Below are positions 20,975-32,213 of a stretch of 64,000 nt of DNA, piece by piece (position 1 is the stretch's first letter; the number at the start of each line of letters is the position of its first letter). The position numbers and the translations under genes were made by a program. The notes beneath the pieces were generated by a model, which saw only the letters and a list, made by a program, of their open reading frames with translations, ran no database searches and was not told the DNA's origin. Source of the DNA: Toxorhynchites rutilus septentrionalis (taxonomy: Eukaryota > Arthropoda > Insecta > Diptera > Culicidae); the NCBI RefSeq assembly GCF_029784135.1, contig NC_073746.1, forward strand, positions 99,526,515 through 99,590,514, written 5' to 3'.

Positions 20975-22460
20975 TAGCATGTCCGAAAAAGAACATGAAA
21001 CCAGTCTTCCGAAAAACACTTACACATGTCCACGCGATGTGAAAATTCCATGTTTTTGTTTGAATTCGAACATGATTTTCGCTAGTGTTGAATGTCTATC
21101 CCAAACACGAACAATGATACACAAACATAAACATGTGAAAACAAACACGATGTTTATAATTCAAGAACATCATGTACAAACATATTACCCGATGTCGCAG
21201 TATTTATTGCTTTCGTTTCGTTTCATTTCATACACGGAAAGAAATTATTCATCCCAAAACATTTCTTCGTAGAATACTTTTTCACAGAAACGAACTTGAA
21301 ATTTCGCATTACAAAAATTGCACGAGCTAAGAGGTTATGAGTTTATGCATATTTTGCAAGTCTGATTAAATAATCCTTGGTTTCGTGCAAAGAAAACATT
21401 CTCTGAAGAGAAAGAAGCTTTCTCTGAATTTTTTTTGCGTGCATGTTGGCAATTAAAGTCTGGAGAGCCGACAGCACAGCGGGCGACGTCGTATAAATGC
21501 TGACCAAAAAAAAAATACCCAAAAATTTGTTTTAGATGCAACCTTCAGCGGCACACAGCAGAACCAGCAGAGAAATTTCAGCGGCTAAAGCACACCATTA
21601 ATTTCTCGATGTTATCACAAACTGAATGAAGGGAAAAACTAAAAGCTACACTTACACTGCACTACATATGCTATATGTGCATGCGATTGCATTATCCTTT
21701 CTTCTCCTCTTCTTCGCTCGATTTATAGCTCGGGTCGCGTTTGTCGCGAACAAACAGTATTGGCCATTTGTATTCAAAGATCCAGCCAAAATTGTTGCTT
21801 CCCTGGTCGAGTGGTTAGCGTCACGCCTAACATGTCACTGCTGAATAATTCTGGTACTTTATATTCGATTAAAATTATAGAAATACTGTAATAAAAATTT
21901 GTTGTGGGTAACTAAACATCCCCGCCACGCTCTATTCAATTTTAGTACTTTTTCAAATAGCTAATAATAGCGAATGTTACATGAATTCAATACATAAATT
22001 GATGCGTGCACTAAATAATGATATCAAATGTGAAAAACTCTGATATCAATCGATGTTTATTTTGTTCAGAACAGAAAAAGGAGGTTTATTTTATTTGCCC
22101 AATATTTTAGACGAAGCACCCATTGTCATGATAGGAAAGCATTTTTTCCATGTCAACATACCAACACACCACGCGTTGAGTGGTGGTGGTGTGGTGTCCA
22201 ATTCGCTTCTTCTACTCTACGCACAGCCGGTGCTTGGGAAAATGCAAGAGAAACTGTACACCATGTTCGAACATCATGTGAAACATTGGGATTAAACATC
22301 GTATGTCCAAACATACTACGAATACAAACATGTCACATTTTCAAACATAGGTACGAAAAAATCATGTTTGTACTCAAACACAAAACTGTGAACAGCAGCG
22401 TGGACATGTTTATCCCGGACGCAGTGTTTTTTGTGAAACATGGAAGACTGCATGAAACTA
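20975..22460. mobile_element. AACATG-rich element with inverted subterminal regions
   Basis: About 20 AACATG/CATGTT motifs cluster at 20990-21190 and 22255-22445. The two clusters are in inverted orientation: the left has AGTCTTCCGAAAAACACT then ACATGTCCACGC; the right has, in reverse complement, AGTCTTCCATGTTTCAC then ACATGTCCACGC. This resembles transposase-binding sites at both ends of a non-autonomous DNA transposon of about 1.5 kb. The exact termini and TSD were not resolved. Confidence 0.5.
21799..21843 (+). mobile_element. SINE head fragment (tRNA A-box region only)
   Basis: CCCTGGTCGAGTGGTTAGCG resembles the A-box region of the SINEs at 447 and 1503. The B box does not follow, so this is a truncated or diverged head. 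Confidence 0.45.
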
Positions 22461-22604
22461 TTGAGAACCAGAGTAGAGGATCCAAAGCCCCTAAGGAGAA
22501 TGGTTGTAATAACTGTTATCGATTGCTATTACAGAGTGTTCGATACAGAGCGTGATTGATAACGGAACATATCGTCGGGAGAAAGAAGACGTGTATAAAG
22601 AAGG

Positions 22605-22637
22605 TGTCATAGGCGAGTCTAAAACACGCCTATGACA
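22605..22637. other. Small perfect hairpin
   Basis: TGTCATAGGCG and CGCCTATGACA form an 11-bp perfect stem with an 11-nt loop. No neighbouring gene suggests a function; it may be the ends of a tiny MITE or chance. Confidence 0.4.
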
Positions 22638-22639
22638 TC

Positions 22640-24340
22640 GATGACACGCCCCGCAGCGGATAGTTTTTTTTTTCGAATGTCTAACCGAAAGTGTCTGATT
22701 TTTGAAAAGCATATCCAAACACCGAAAGAATACCAGAATATTCGATTGGCATCCACTTCCAAATCTATGCTGAACTATGTGGTGCAGCAATCCAGCCGCT
22801 TAGAAAATTTATACTTCGGTACTATTGCGCTTGATGTTTGATAACTCTGAAACTGATGATAGGGTAAGGGTAAGAAATAGGGTGAATAATCTTGGTTTAT
22901 CCAATTTAGGGTGTTTTCACGCAACTAGTAAATGCAACTCGATTTTTCTTCATGAAAATCACATATAATCAAGATGAGTTTGGGCTAGTTGAAAAGTCCT
23001 ATGTCTCTAGTTTGTAATTCTACCATAAGGTAGAATTTATAATTTTTATGTTTTTTATCCATTTTCCTTAAAGAGGAATTATGGTCAAGGTTTGACCACC
23101 TCAGATCATGGTTTGTCCGGTTTTAGAAATCACCATTTTTGAATGAAAACATTCGTATTCACAAGTAGATATTGCATTTCTCATTGCTTGAGTTTACTGT
23201 CATCATATGGATCCATTCATAATTTGAGCTTTCTTCAGAATATTGCCTTTTCTTGGGCATTTCAAAAGTGTTCACCTCAACACTCTCAACACAGAGAAAC
23301 TTTATTTCTGCTATGCGCGAAGGACACAATAGACAAACTGCAGCGCGCCAAGCGGTTGCCATAGAAATCATGTGGACAAAACAACATTATCAAAATTGAG
23401 GTCATCGGGGTGCATTGACACCAATAGAATATGGATTTTAGAATTCTTTAAAACATGTGAATCCGTAAAAATATACTATAAAACTACTGTAAATCATGAA
23501 GAAGACAATATTATTTATATGTTTTGAAATATTGGAATATGTACCTGATTTGACACAGGTGCGCTGAACTAGACCATTTAAAAACGTGGACAAACCATGA
23601 TTATATTTTCGTCTGGACAAACCAAAATCATTTACCTTATGTTAAATAAATAAATTTCACGTGTTTTTAACGATGTTGTTCAAACTTAGGTCAATTATAG
23701 ACCCGGTACCCTAAATGATTTACCTATGCCCACACGTTATCGCACAGATTTTTATCATCTCAAAATCTAATTTGCATACAGCATAAAGCAAATAATAGAT
23801 GTAGTAATCCTTTTGTCTCTATACCGAACGAAGGAGGGATTAGACTGAATACACCGATAGCTTCAGCCTCTTTATACACAGAAAGTTCACACAGTACGCA
23901 TCAAAAATCGAATCGAATCGTCGAATAGTGTCCCGTCCACAACCCAGTGAACTAGTCAAACTTAGTATCCCTACAGATGTCATTGTAGAACACATGGCAA
24001 CTGATTTTTTAACTTTCTCTCAAAGCTTTACAAAAATATTAGCCATAACATTAAATTGTTTTACGGGAAGAGACGAATACAGCAAAATATAGTCGGCTCA
24101 AATTCCCTCCTGGTGTGTTCCGCTTACCAACACATTTAGCCTTCCATTTTTATTCATACAGATACTATACAGATATCTGAAAGAATCACAATTGTTTGGT
24201 AATAATCGTAACTATGACAGGTGTCCTGATTTTCAACTCCGACCAGATGGTATCCCTAGATCAAACTATACTCCTTCACGAGATCGCCAGGCCCCATGTT
24301 GCACAAGCCGCACTCCAAGAGCTCGACAAATTTATTTATT
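22640..24340. other. No recognised gene; a weak inverted-repeat pair only
   Basis: Sequence around ATTTAGGGT (22905) and ACCCTAAAT (23710), with ATGGTTTGTCC motifs inverted inside (near 23110 and 23590), hints at an old MITE of about 0.8 kb. The similarity is too patchy for a firm call. Confidence 0.3.
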
Positions 24341-24344
24341 TTTT

Positions 24345-24430
24345 TTTTCCCAAAATATATTTTTTATTAAGGCACATGTGGCGTTAGCCTGACGGGGCCG
24401 GGAGTCCACTATTTTGACAATTTTTGTCTT
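24345..24430 (-). repeat. Dispersed repeat segment shared with 6005-6115
   Basis: Inverted match to 6005-6115 around GGGGCCGGGAGTCC and the AT-rich AAAATATATTTTT end. The family is not identified. Confidence 0.5.
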
Positions 24431-25613
24431 ACAACTATGTTAGTAATATGTAACCGATTACTCGCGGTTGGCTCGAGGTTAGTATTACAGGTGTTCTCAT
24501 AATTGGTATGTAAATTTATTTATGTTATGATGAAAATTTCTATTGTGTAGATAAGTGTACAAACATATTTTTTTTTCAGTATCACACAATCCTAAAATAA
24601 GAATGATTCTGTGATGTAAGCTAGTATAGAGCACAACTGTCGGATATAGGAATGGATGATTAAAGATCACATTCACACATCTATTCTGCATGTCTGCATA
24701 TTTTAGACGTAGAACTAAGTCTTTCAGGAAGGCTGCCAAATCAGAAAAAAGGTCACGTTTTTATGAAATAAAGTTCACGGTAATAACTATTTTCACTGTG
24801 AACGAATTCTCATGATTTGAATACCAATCGAATCGGAAATTCTCTGAGATTTGTTTGATATGCTATACATTACAATTCGCTAATCTCTAAATGGTTTAAA
24901 TTCATGAAAACTGGAAGAACTTCATTTTTCCCATACATTTGTTCTGCCGTTTTTTAGTGCTAAACCTACCCGTATTTCGAATGCTTATAACTCGAACATT
25001 TCTTAACAGATCGGAAAGATGTTTGCATTAATTGATAGGAAATATTTCTACGCGTCTATCACAATTAATAAAATTTTATTTTTCATGAGATGAACAATAA
25101 ATACAATAACAATAACAATAAGATGAACAAACAATAAAATGTCAAGCTTTATCTAAACGCCCTAACTGCCAAGTTTTGATTGGTCCGATTTACGGTTTCC
25201 CCAACACACTTCAAAATCGATGTACCTATGGAAATCCGCTTTGAAAATATACATGCAAGTCGGGGGTATTTTTGTTCGCACCGAGTTGTGTTTCCCTAAA
25301 ACGGACTTCAAAATCAATGTGCCTGGGGGAATCCGCTTTGCAATTACGTGCAAGTCGGGGGTATTTTTTGGCGTTGAGTACTTTCGTACTCGCTTGTACT
25401 CGCATCAAGACAACAACAGGCAGTTGCAGCGAGTGGCGAGTGGCAAACGCAATCGCAAAACGGCATCAGGTAGCAGAAGAAAAAAGTTTGTTCTTTATAC
25501 AAACTGCTTTGGTGGCAAATCCAGAACAAGGCGACATCGAGGGCGTTCGAAATGGTTTTTTTTCAAAACCACGAGTACTAAGTTTTCTAAATTGGAACCA
25601 TTCCATAAAACAA

Positions 25614-25629
25614 GGCGCTTTTCAGGGCC
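25614..25629 (+). terminator. Histone-type 3' stem-loop
   Basis: GGCGCTTTTCAGGGCC keeps the TTTTC-type loop and most of the stem of the histone mRNA 3' end. It is homologous to the element at 12708-12723. Confidence 0.55.
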
Positions 25630-26204
25630 ATTAAACCTTCCAAAAAAGAGTTTAGGAAATACAGTTCAATGCTTTCTAAAACATTATCCAAAATAATAAT
25701 AAAACACAAATTGATTTTTTCATAATTTATTTGCCAGGATATGATGAGTATGTGAATTTGGCAGTTGTTCTGAGCATATTGATTTTCACCAATTCTTAAA
25801 TTGCTTCTAGATTGAAAGTACAGTAATTTACACTTATCTCGACATTTAGCTAATTGGACGGACCAGTAATGCGACATATTTAGTTGGACATTTTTGTAAA
25901 CATAGAGTTCGGGGTCCAAATTATGACCCCACATCGAAAGTCGACACTGTACCACTGTCATCGCAAATGTTCAATGACAGGTTAAAATTACCTCCAATCC
26001 GATACTGAGTGGTGGTAATGCGACGTGCCATTGAATGTAATTTACTGTAAAATATGTCACAAGCTGGATGGGAAGAAATTTTCCAACTGTGAAAGCTGTG
26101 GCGAGTGGCAAATGCAATCGCTAAACAGAAAGGTTTAGCTGAACAAGATGGGGATATCGAGTGATAACAAAACAATAAACTCTTTAGATTGAAGATAATT
26201 TTGT

Positions 26205-26220
26205 GATCCTGAAAAGGACC
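26205..26220 (-). terminator. Histone-type 3' stem-loop, minus strand
   Basis: Reverse complement GGTCCTTTTCAGGATC is close to the histone 3' consensus. No histone reading frame remains immediately upstream on the minus strand, so this is an orphaned processing signal. Confidence 0.5.
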
Positions 26221-26379
26221 TTTTTAGCCTGCATGTGAATCCAACGAGCGAACAAATTGTAATGAATGTATTTTTTTGCCATCGCTCTCTTTTAACGCCC
26301 ATTCGTTCGTCTCGTTGGACTTGCCCCTCTGGATGAGTCTGCCGATTTGTCTCTATCCTGTGAGTGTGTACCGCTAGAG

Positions 26380-26386
26380 TATAAAA
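26380..26386 (+). promoter_or_regulatory. TATA box upstream of the H2A fragment
   Basis: TATAAAA lies about 80 bp before the H2A homology, at the spacing usual for insect histone promoters with a short leader. The captured segment therefore included promoter as well as coding sequence. Confidence 0.5.
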
Positions 26387-26460
26387 CACGCGGACCCCAA
26401 AAAAATATCTTATTTTCTTTCAAACCGTAAACCTGTCTGGTTGTACGGCATCGGCATCGT

Positions 26461-26690
26461 GGACGTAACAAAGGAGGACAAGTTAAGGGAAAGGCAAAGT
26501 CTCACTCGAACCGTGCAGGTCTCCAGTTCCCTCTTGGTCGCATTCACTGATTGCTCCGCAAGGGTAACTAGGCCGAACGGATTGGTGCCGGAGCACCAGT
26601 ATACCTAACAGCGATTATAGAGTATCGGCCGTCGGAGTGCTCGAGTTGGCTTGCAAAGCTGCTCACGACAATCAGAAAACCCGCATCAAG
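26461..26690 (+). pseudogene. Histone H2A pseudogene fragment (copy in E5)
   Basis: The plus strand encodes [20 protein letters not shown] then PLGRIH*LLRKGN*AERIGA and GAPVYLTAIIEY, an unmistakable H2A histone-fold start with two in-frame stops. A frameshift follows, after which LEL, AAHDNQKTRI (for AARDNKKTRI) continues. Homology ends exactly where the minus-strand copy at 12964-13160 ends, after the KTRI codons. The start codon is eroded (ATCGTGGACGT for the ATGTCTGGNCGT type). It is non-functional, but the upstream TATA and downstream stem-loop (26911-26926) show how complete the captured unit was. Confidence 0.8.
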
Positions 26691-26910
26691 AACAGAGCAG
26701 CTTTAAGGCAACAATTAGTTTCAGTGAGTGGCAAAGTGTTTCTCCGGCACGTTGCATTAAATGTAATTTACTGAACAACATGTCCCAAGCTGGATGGGAA
26801 GAAATTTTCCAACTGTGAAAGCTGTGGCGAGTGGCAAACGCAATAGCTAAACAGGAGGGTTTAACCGAACAAGATGGGAATACGAGTGATAACAAAAACA
26901 CAACACCAAA

Positions 26911-26926
26911 GGTTCTTTTCAGAACC
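26911..26926 (+). terminator. Histone-type 3' stem-loop, perfect stem
   Basis: GGTTCTTTTCAGAACC: a 6-bp perfect stem and 4-nt TTTC loop, the canonical histone mRNA 3' processing stem-loop, located about 220 nt after the H2A fragment on the same strand. Confidence 0.7.
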
Positions 26927-27655
26927 ATCAACATATTCATAAAGAGTAAACAGTAAACTAATCCATTTTTCAGGTAGATAGGTAGGTATTCACGTAGGAG
27001 AAGAAAATAAAACAGTATATTTAAAATATATATTTAACAAAAGCTGTCCCCTTTGTATAGTCCTACGTCACTCCGGTTATGTCCCCGACATTACCCACCC
27101 GTCTTTTTTTCTTACGAGGTACGTATCCCCCGCGTAAAAAAAAATTGGGTGTAGTTGCAATCGAATGATGCATACATTCTTGGTTTAATGCTCACTTTTT
27201 AGATCTTCATTCCAAACCTTATACCTTCGTGTTAAACGCAGTCTTGCGTTATAATAGAACACTATGTTTTATTATCTTTGAAACAATGTTTTATATAATT
27301 TCGTTGCTCGAGAGTGTAGTTAACGAATACACAGGGGATTGACACAAAGGATGAGACCAACAAAGTTTTGTCGATTTTCAAAAAGTAATATCGCTTCAAC
27401 AATGTACTCATTCAAACATAGTAATTTTGGCAGAACGCCAATGAAAATCAGAGTTTCAGATTTTAGATTTTGGATTTCAGGTTCCAACATTCAGATTCTA
27501 GTTTGAGTACTTCGGTTTTCAATTTAGGTGGTAGACATTCCTTCGCATAAACAAAATTTGACCGTCTGCCATCAAAAAGTTAGAAACAGTACTAAATCAA
27601 TTTTCTCGTCAAATGCAAACATATAAAGTATAACTTCCAAATAGTTATGACTATT

Positions 27656-28300
27656 TAAATCTTCTATATCTATAAAAAAAGGGTATCTGTTTGTCTGATT
27701 ATTATGGTCTCGGAAACAACCTAACCGGTCGACATGAAAATTGGTGTGTAGGGGTTTTTGGGATCGGGGAAGGTTCTTTTGATAGTTCGAGACCCCTCTC
27801 CCCCCTCTAATGGAGGGGTGGTTTGCCATACAAATGGAACACAAATTTCTGCATTACTCGAGAACTAATCAAGCAAATAAAACCAAATAAGGCATATGGT
27901 GGTTTGACACTCCTTCCTCCTCTCTAAAGAGTGGGAGGGGAGGGTACTGAACAATTCGAGAACTTTTTTTTTAATTCTTTATTTTTGACACTTTCAGCCT
28001 CCTGGGCTGGTTCGTCTCAGAACTCGAAAACTAATCAAGCAAATGGAATCAAACGGGATCGATAAACGTTTCTATGGTAGTTCGACACTCCTCCCTCCTC
28101 TCTAAGGGGAGGCACCATACAAATGGAACACAAGTTTCTGCATAACTCAAAAATTAATCATGGAGCCAAATTTGGCATGTGAAGGTTTTTGAATACGAGA
28201 AATGTTTCTATGATGGTATGACACCCCTCCCTCCTCTGAAATGGAGAGTGGGTCCCGTGAAAATTATACACATATTTCAATCAAACATATTCCAACCAAA
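27656..28300 (+). mobile_element. Helitron/Helentron-like 5' region with internal repeats
   Basis: It starts TCTTCTATATCTATAAAAAA, followed by a region with GGTCTCGGAAACAACC and TCGACATGAAAATTGGTG. It then holds about three loose tandem units (27826, 28019, 28110) each with CATACAAATGGAACACAA, TTTCTGCAT, ACTAATCAAGCAAAT and TTTGACACTCC-type motifs before CCTCCCTCCTCT. This layout is common at the 5' end of insect Helentron-type elements. No CTAG-type 3' end was seen nearby, so the copy is probably truncated. Confidence 0.5.
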
Positions 28301-28329
28301 TACGACAATTAAAAAATTTCCGAAAACTC

Positions 28330-28829
28330 TGAAGGATAATGGGAAAATTCGGAAAATTTGAAACCCGAGACGGTCGGGTATGAATGAATGGGGGAGTTGC
28401 TAGTGAACGGCTTAAGCGCCACTCCCGAAGGAGACCGTTCACCACTGTTTCGGTGCCCAGCTGAGACTCTGCCAAAGGGCAGGTTTTTTCTTTGAACCCC
28501 CAAACAAGAGAAGTTTCAAGTTCGGCCGTCCCAGGCACGTTGGGAAACGAACTGATTGCTGTGGTAATTGTTGCTCGCAACAATCGACCTCAGACTGATA
28601 AAGTAGATCTCAATCTGCCTGCGTTATCATCACAGGCAGTAACTCAAACACTCCACGTTTTCCCTTCACGCTTGGGAAACCAGAACCAACCAAAAATCAA
28701 CAAAGAATAACCAACGGGGAAAGCAATTGGGATCTCATCACAAAACCAGTTTTAGAACTCTATTGTCCCCGAAACCGACAAAAAAAAGCTAAAGGAGACT
28801 TCTAACTAAAAAAAAAAAAAAAAAAAAAA
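28330..28829 (+). mobile_element. Unassigned retroelement or processed-transcript 3' end with poly(A)
   Basis: A GC-richer stretch ending in a 22-nt poly(A) run (28808-28829). This suggests an RNA-mediated insertion (LINE, SINE or processed pseudogene). No tRNA head, ORF or TSD was recognised. Confidence 0.4.
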
Positions 28830-29289
28830 GAAACATAATATGGTCTCTATATGTTCAACATAAATATTCAATATTTGTTTCTTAAAAAACTATTTACATT
28901 TTTCTTTATTCTTTCATTTTCCTTTAATCTTTGAATCTCTAACCAAAAGCTCCACTACACTATCGCTTCCTTATTCGGCTCTTCAAAGCTATTTAAACTT
29001 CACTACTAACAATCTTCATTCATCATTACTAAATTTTCCAGGTACTTCCCCCACTTAATCCTCAATCGTGCTTTGTCCGGTGCTCCATCTTCATCTTCTC
29101 ACTTTCATTCTTATAGGTTAATATGATGGGTGGGTGGGGTATATATATGCGTGTGTGCTATTCATTCAATATTTGTAATCACAACCAGCGGAAAAATTAG
29201 CGTCGCTGGGACCTAGGGATTTTGGGTATCTTACTTCAATCAAATCAACACGTACGTGGAAAATCTCATATTCTCTATATGATCATATA

Positions 29290-29370
29290 TATTTCATGAT
29301 TGAGATTCGAACCGGCTACCCTCAACCTGGCAGACCGGACGACTAACTCGCTCGGCTACGATCGCTACTC
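29290..29370 (-). mobile_element. tRNA-like SINE head or tRNA pseudogene
   Basis: Minus strand: TAGCCGAGCGAGTTAGTCG (A-box-like) and GGTTCGAATCTCAATC (B box) at tRNA spacing. The acceptor and T-stem do not pair, so it is not a functional tRNA. Confidence 0.55.
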
Positions 29371-29479
29371 ATAGGTTTTCACGACCGTACCGGCACTAAT
29401 TTCGACATGCGCATGGAATTAGTAAAGTTTCGTTTGTTACTCACGACCTTTTTGAGTTCGCTGTCCAATACAACTTTGG

Positions 29480-29790
29480 ATGTTGCTTATGCCGCTTAGA
29501 TCAGCGGGGCCTCCTCCCGCTTGTCGATGGTGCCGTTGCAGAGATTAGCGGGGTTTCTTCCCGCTTGACGTGGATGTTGCTGCTGCACGGATCAGCGGAA
29601 CTCCTCCACTTTCGTCGGTCGTCGTCGCTTTTGCTGCTTCCTGCCAGCGCTTCGCGCTCTTCAGCTCGTGGTTTGCTGGTACCTTCTCGCTGCACCGTGG
29701 GGTCTGGAACGGCTCTAGCTGTTGAACGGTGTGTCGGAATCGCAACTGTCAAACGGAAAATATATGTTTCCACCCACGTGGAATGTCAGC
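29480..29790. other. GC-rich block with three degenerate 43-45-bp repeats
   Basis: AGCGGGGCCTCCTCCCGCTT, AGCGGGGTTTCTTCCCGCTT and AGCGGAACTCCTCCACTTTC mark three tandem units (29500-29620). Minus-strand frames of 66 and 90 codons cover it, Arg/Ser/Ala-rich with no known domain. Minus-strand GTGAGT near 29432 could be a donor. It could be a degenerate gag-like fragment or a small host exon; I cannot tell. Confidence 0.3.
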
Positions 29791-29839
29791 ACACATGGCA
29801 CCCATGGATATAACAAGCACAGATTACCTGGGATTTTAC

Positions 29840-30680
29840 CACGCTTCGCACGATAACACTCCTACTCTTTCTACCTTTTGAGCCACTACTTTTAAATCTA
29901 GGAAAAAATAAATTGAAATTTCCAGAAAAAAGAACCCTAAAACTGGCTTGCTCGGAATAACCGCGACTCACTAACCTAAGCTACCACACCGAGGCTCTTG
30001 GCAAAGTCCGCCAGTCCAGCCTCTTCCACGATCCAGGACAAAGTGACCGATTAGAATTTCTAAATCCTCAGATCAACCAGGCGCGAGATCAATTTTGTCT
30101 CAGTTATGTAATTGCCACAAAAGTGCGCAAGTACATAACATTTCTAAAGTCGATTATCGTGGGCAACAATTGCCTCAATCATTAAGGCCATCCACCTTTA
30201 ATCCCAAGTGCCTGATCTTGCCGGACCTTCCGTCCAACCCATATTTGGGCACAAAGCACCTGCTCTTTTGCAGAGTCTCAAACCAAAAACAGGAACAGCT
30301 CTTTCACTCCCCCTTTGGGTGAGGATGCAGCTCAACGTTTCCACAAAAGACATGTTCCAAAACAAAGAAGAAAATACTGAGTGCCGCGTCGCTAGAATGG
30401 AATGATTTTTGTCATCCCAGTTCTATCGACGTCTGAGCACTCAGTGGAACCCTACAAATGCTTCTTGTGGAAAGTTGCCCAAAAGAAACAGATCCAAAGC
30501 TTTGCAGAATCAAGGGGCCGGCATATCTGAATTTGTGTACCATGCTACAAATTTAATTCGCATATGTTCTACAATTACATAGTTACAAGCGTTGTTAGTT
30601 CAGTTGATGTTTGTGCTAACGAAATTGATTTTTGTTCGAAAGTGGAAATGGATTTTAATGTGATAAAACGTACTCCTATA
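29840..30680. other. No recognised feature
   Basis: Intronic sequence with only short ORFs lacking recognisable domains. Confidence 0.4.
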
Positions 30681-30911
30681 TCTTCTTCTATCTATATAAA
30701 TAAAAATGTATCACCGAATATTGTGACAAGAGTAAAACTCGAGAAAGGGATTGTCTGATTTAGGGCTGTCTTTATTCGATCAAATTTTCTGTATCAAACA
30801 TTTATTCCATGTAACGGAGAAACATGTTATTTCAAAGTGGTTGAAAATTCTTGAACGAGAATTGTGTCTGAAAATAATCTGATATTATAATGCCGAGCTT
30901 TGGTAGAAGTA

Positions 30912-32213
30912 CAGGGTTTTCCATTTCGGACTTCCGAAAGTATACAGCCCTGCGCTGACAACCGTTTGACATAGCTGTCAACCAAAGCGTCATATCGTTA
31001 GTTGAATGTCTGCCATTTCACAATATGGATCGTTTTAGCATCACACAACGTGTTAATTTAGTTAAATTATACTATAAAAATGATGAAAAACCGGCAAATG
31101 TTTTTCGAGTATTACGGACGGGTTTTGGTAGTCATGGACGGCCTACAGAGCACACAATCGCTAATTTAGTGCGTAAATTCTAACAAACTGAATCCGTAGC
31201 GGATATTGTGAAACCTGTGCATCATCGTAATGTGCGTTCGGCCGAAAATATTGCTGCTGTTGCTGCCAGTGTGGAGGATGACCCGAATGTTTCGATTCCA
31301 CGGCGTGCTCAGCAATTGGGCTTGTGAAACACATCATTGTGGCGAATTTTGCAGTTGGACTTACACCTACATCCATATAAAGTCCAACTGGTACAAAAAT
31401 TGAAGCGTGGTGATCATGGAATGCGTCGGGCATACGTCGATTGGGTGAACAAACAACAGCAGCAAAATGCTGAATTTTCGCATCAAATTTTCTTCAGCGA
31501 TGTGGCACATTTCGAGCTCGGTGGCTATGTGAACACCCAATATTTCTGTATTTGGGGCTCAGAAAATCCACACGTGATTGTTCAGGGGCCATTGCATCCG
31601 TCAAAAGTCACTGTTTGGTGCGCATTATGGTCTGGTGGAGTCATCGGGCCGTATTTCTTTGAAAATGAGAACGGCGAGACGGTAACTGTGAATGGTGAGC
31701 GCTATGGCCACATGTTAACCGATTTTTTTGCCACAAATTGAAGATATGGATACGGATGACATGTGGTTTCAGCAGGACGGCGCCACGTGCCACACAACAC
31801 GACCGAACATGGCCATATTGCGAACGAAATTTGAGGGACGCATAATTTCGCGTTTTGGTGATGCCAATTGGCCGTCCAGATCATGCGATTTGAACCCGCT
31901 AGACTTTTTTTTGTGGGGTTATGCGAAAGACCGTGTCTATGCCAACTCTCCGCAAACTCTTGAACATTTGAAAGACAACATTCGTGAAGTTATGACCGAG
32001 ATACCGCCCCATATGTGCCGAAAAGTCATCGAAAATTACCTGTTCCGGATCAAGGTGTGCGAGGAAGGCCTAGGTGGACATTTGAATGATGTTATATTTC
32101 ACACATAATGGCATTAACCAAACATCAATTTGAAATAAAAGCTTCATCCAAATTCGAATTCTAAGTGTGTTTTATTTCAATTTACTTTCGGAATTTAAAG
32201 TTGGAAAACCCTG
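30912..32213 (+). mobile_element. Tc1/mariner-superfamily transposon (DD41D), complete but inactive
   Basis: Terminal repeats CAGGGTTTTCCA (30912) and TGGAAAACCCTG (32213) are flanked by TA on both sides (30910-30911, 32214-32215). Subterminal TTTCGGA..CCGAAAGTA / TACTTTCGGA motifs also match. The element is 1302 bp with a single transposase frame, now broken. Confidence 0.85.
31025..32108 (+). pseudogene. DD41D-type mariner transposase pseudogene
   Basis: ATG at 31025 starts an N-terminal helix-turn-helix region (MDRFSITQRVNLVKLYYKND). In-frame stops occur at KF* near 31182 and LGL* near 31326, and a frameshift near 31735 moves the C-terminal third to another frame. Catalytic triad: FFSDVAHFELGGYVN (first Asp), FQQDGATCHTT (second), RSCDLNPLDFFLWGY (third). 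Counting gives 41 residues between the second and third Asp, the DD41D spacing reported for rosa/VISITOR-type families. It ends at TAA 32106-32108. Confidence 0.8.

Larger units (their letters stand above)
24701..27096 (+). mobile_element. Family E element, copy E5, carrying histone gene fragments
   Basis: The left end TTTTAGACGTAGAACTAAGT and the following 200 bp match E1. The 95-bp repeats follow at 25197-25390. At about 25396 the sequence switches to histone-linked blocks: a block ending in a stem-loop (25614-25629), a second block, an H2A promoter-like region and H2A fragment (26461-26690), and another stem-loop (26911-26926). The right end at 27057-27096 (TAGTCCTACGTCACTCCGG then TTATGTCCCCGACATTACC) is the family E hairpin. 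Reading it as one 2.4 kb element is inference from the two matching ends; nested insertion is the alternative. Confidence 0.5.

Noticed and set aside
22905..23715. MITE bounded by ATTTAGGGT / ACCCTAAAT
   Set aside because: Only short, patchy inverted similarity; no TSD found.
29290..29370. Functional tRNA genes at the A-box/B-box motifs (447, 1503, 29370, 37931, 41327)
   Set aside because: Acceptor and T stems do not pair and most have SINE bodies, tails and TSDs.
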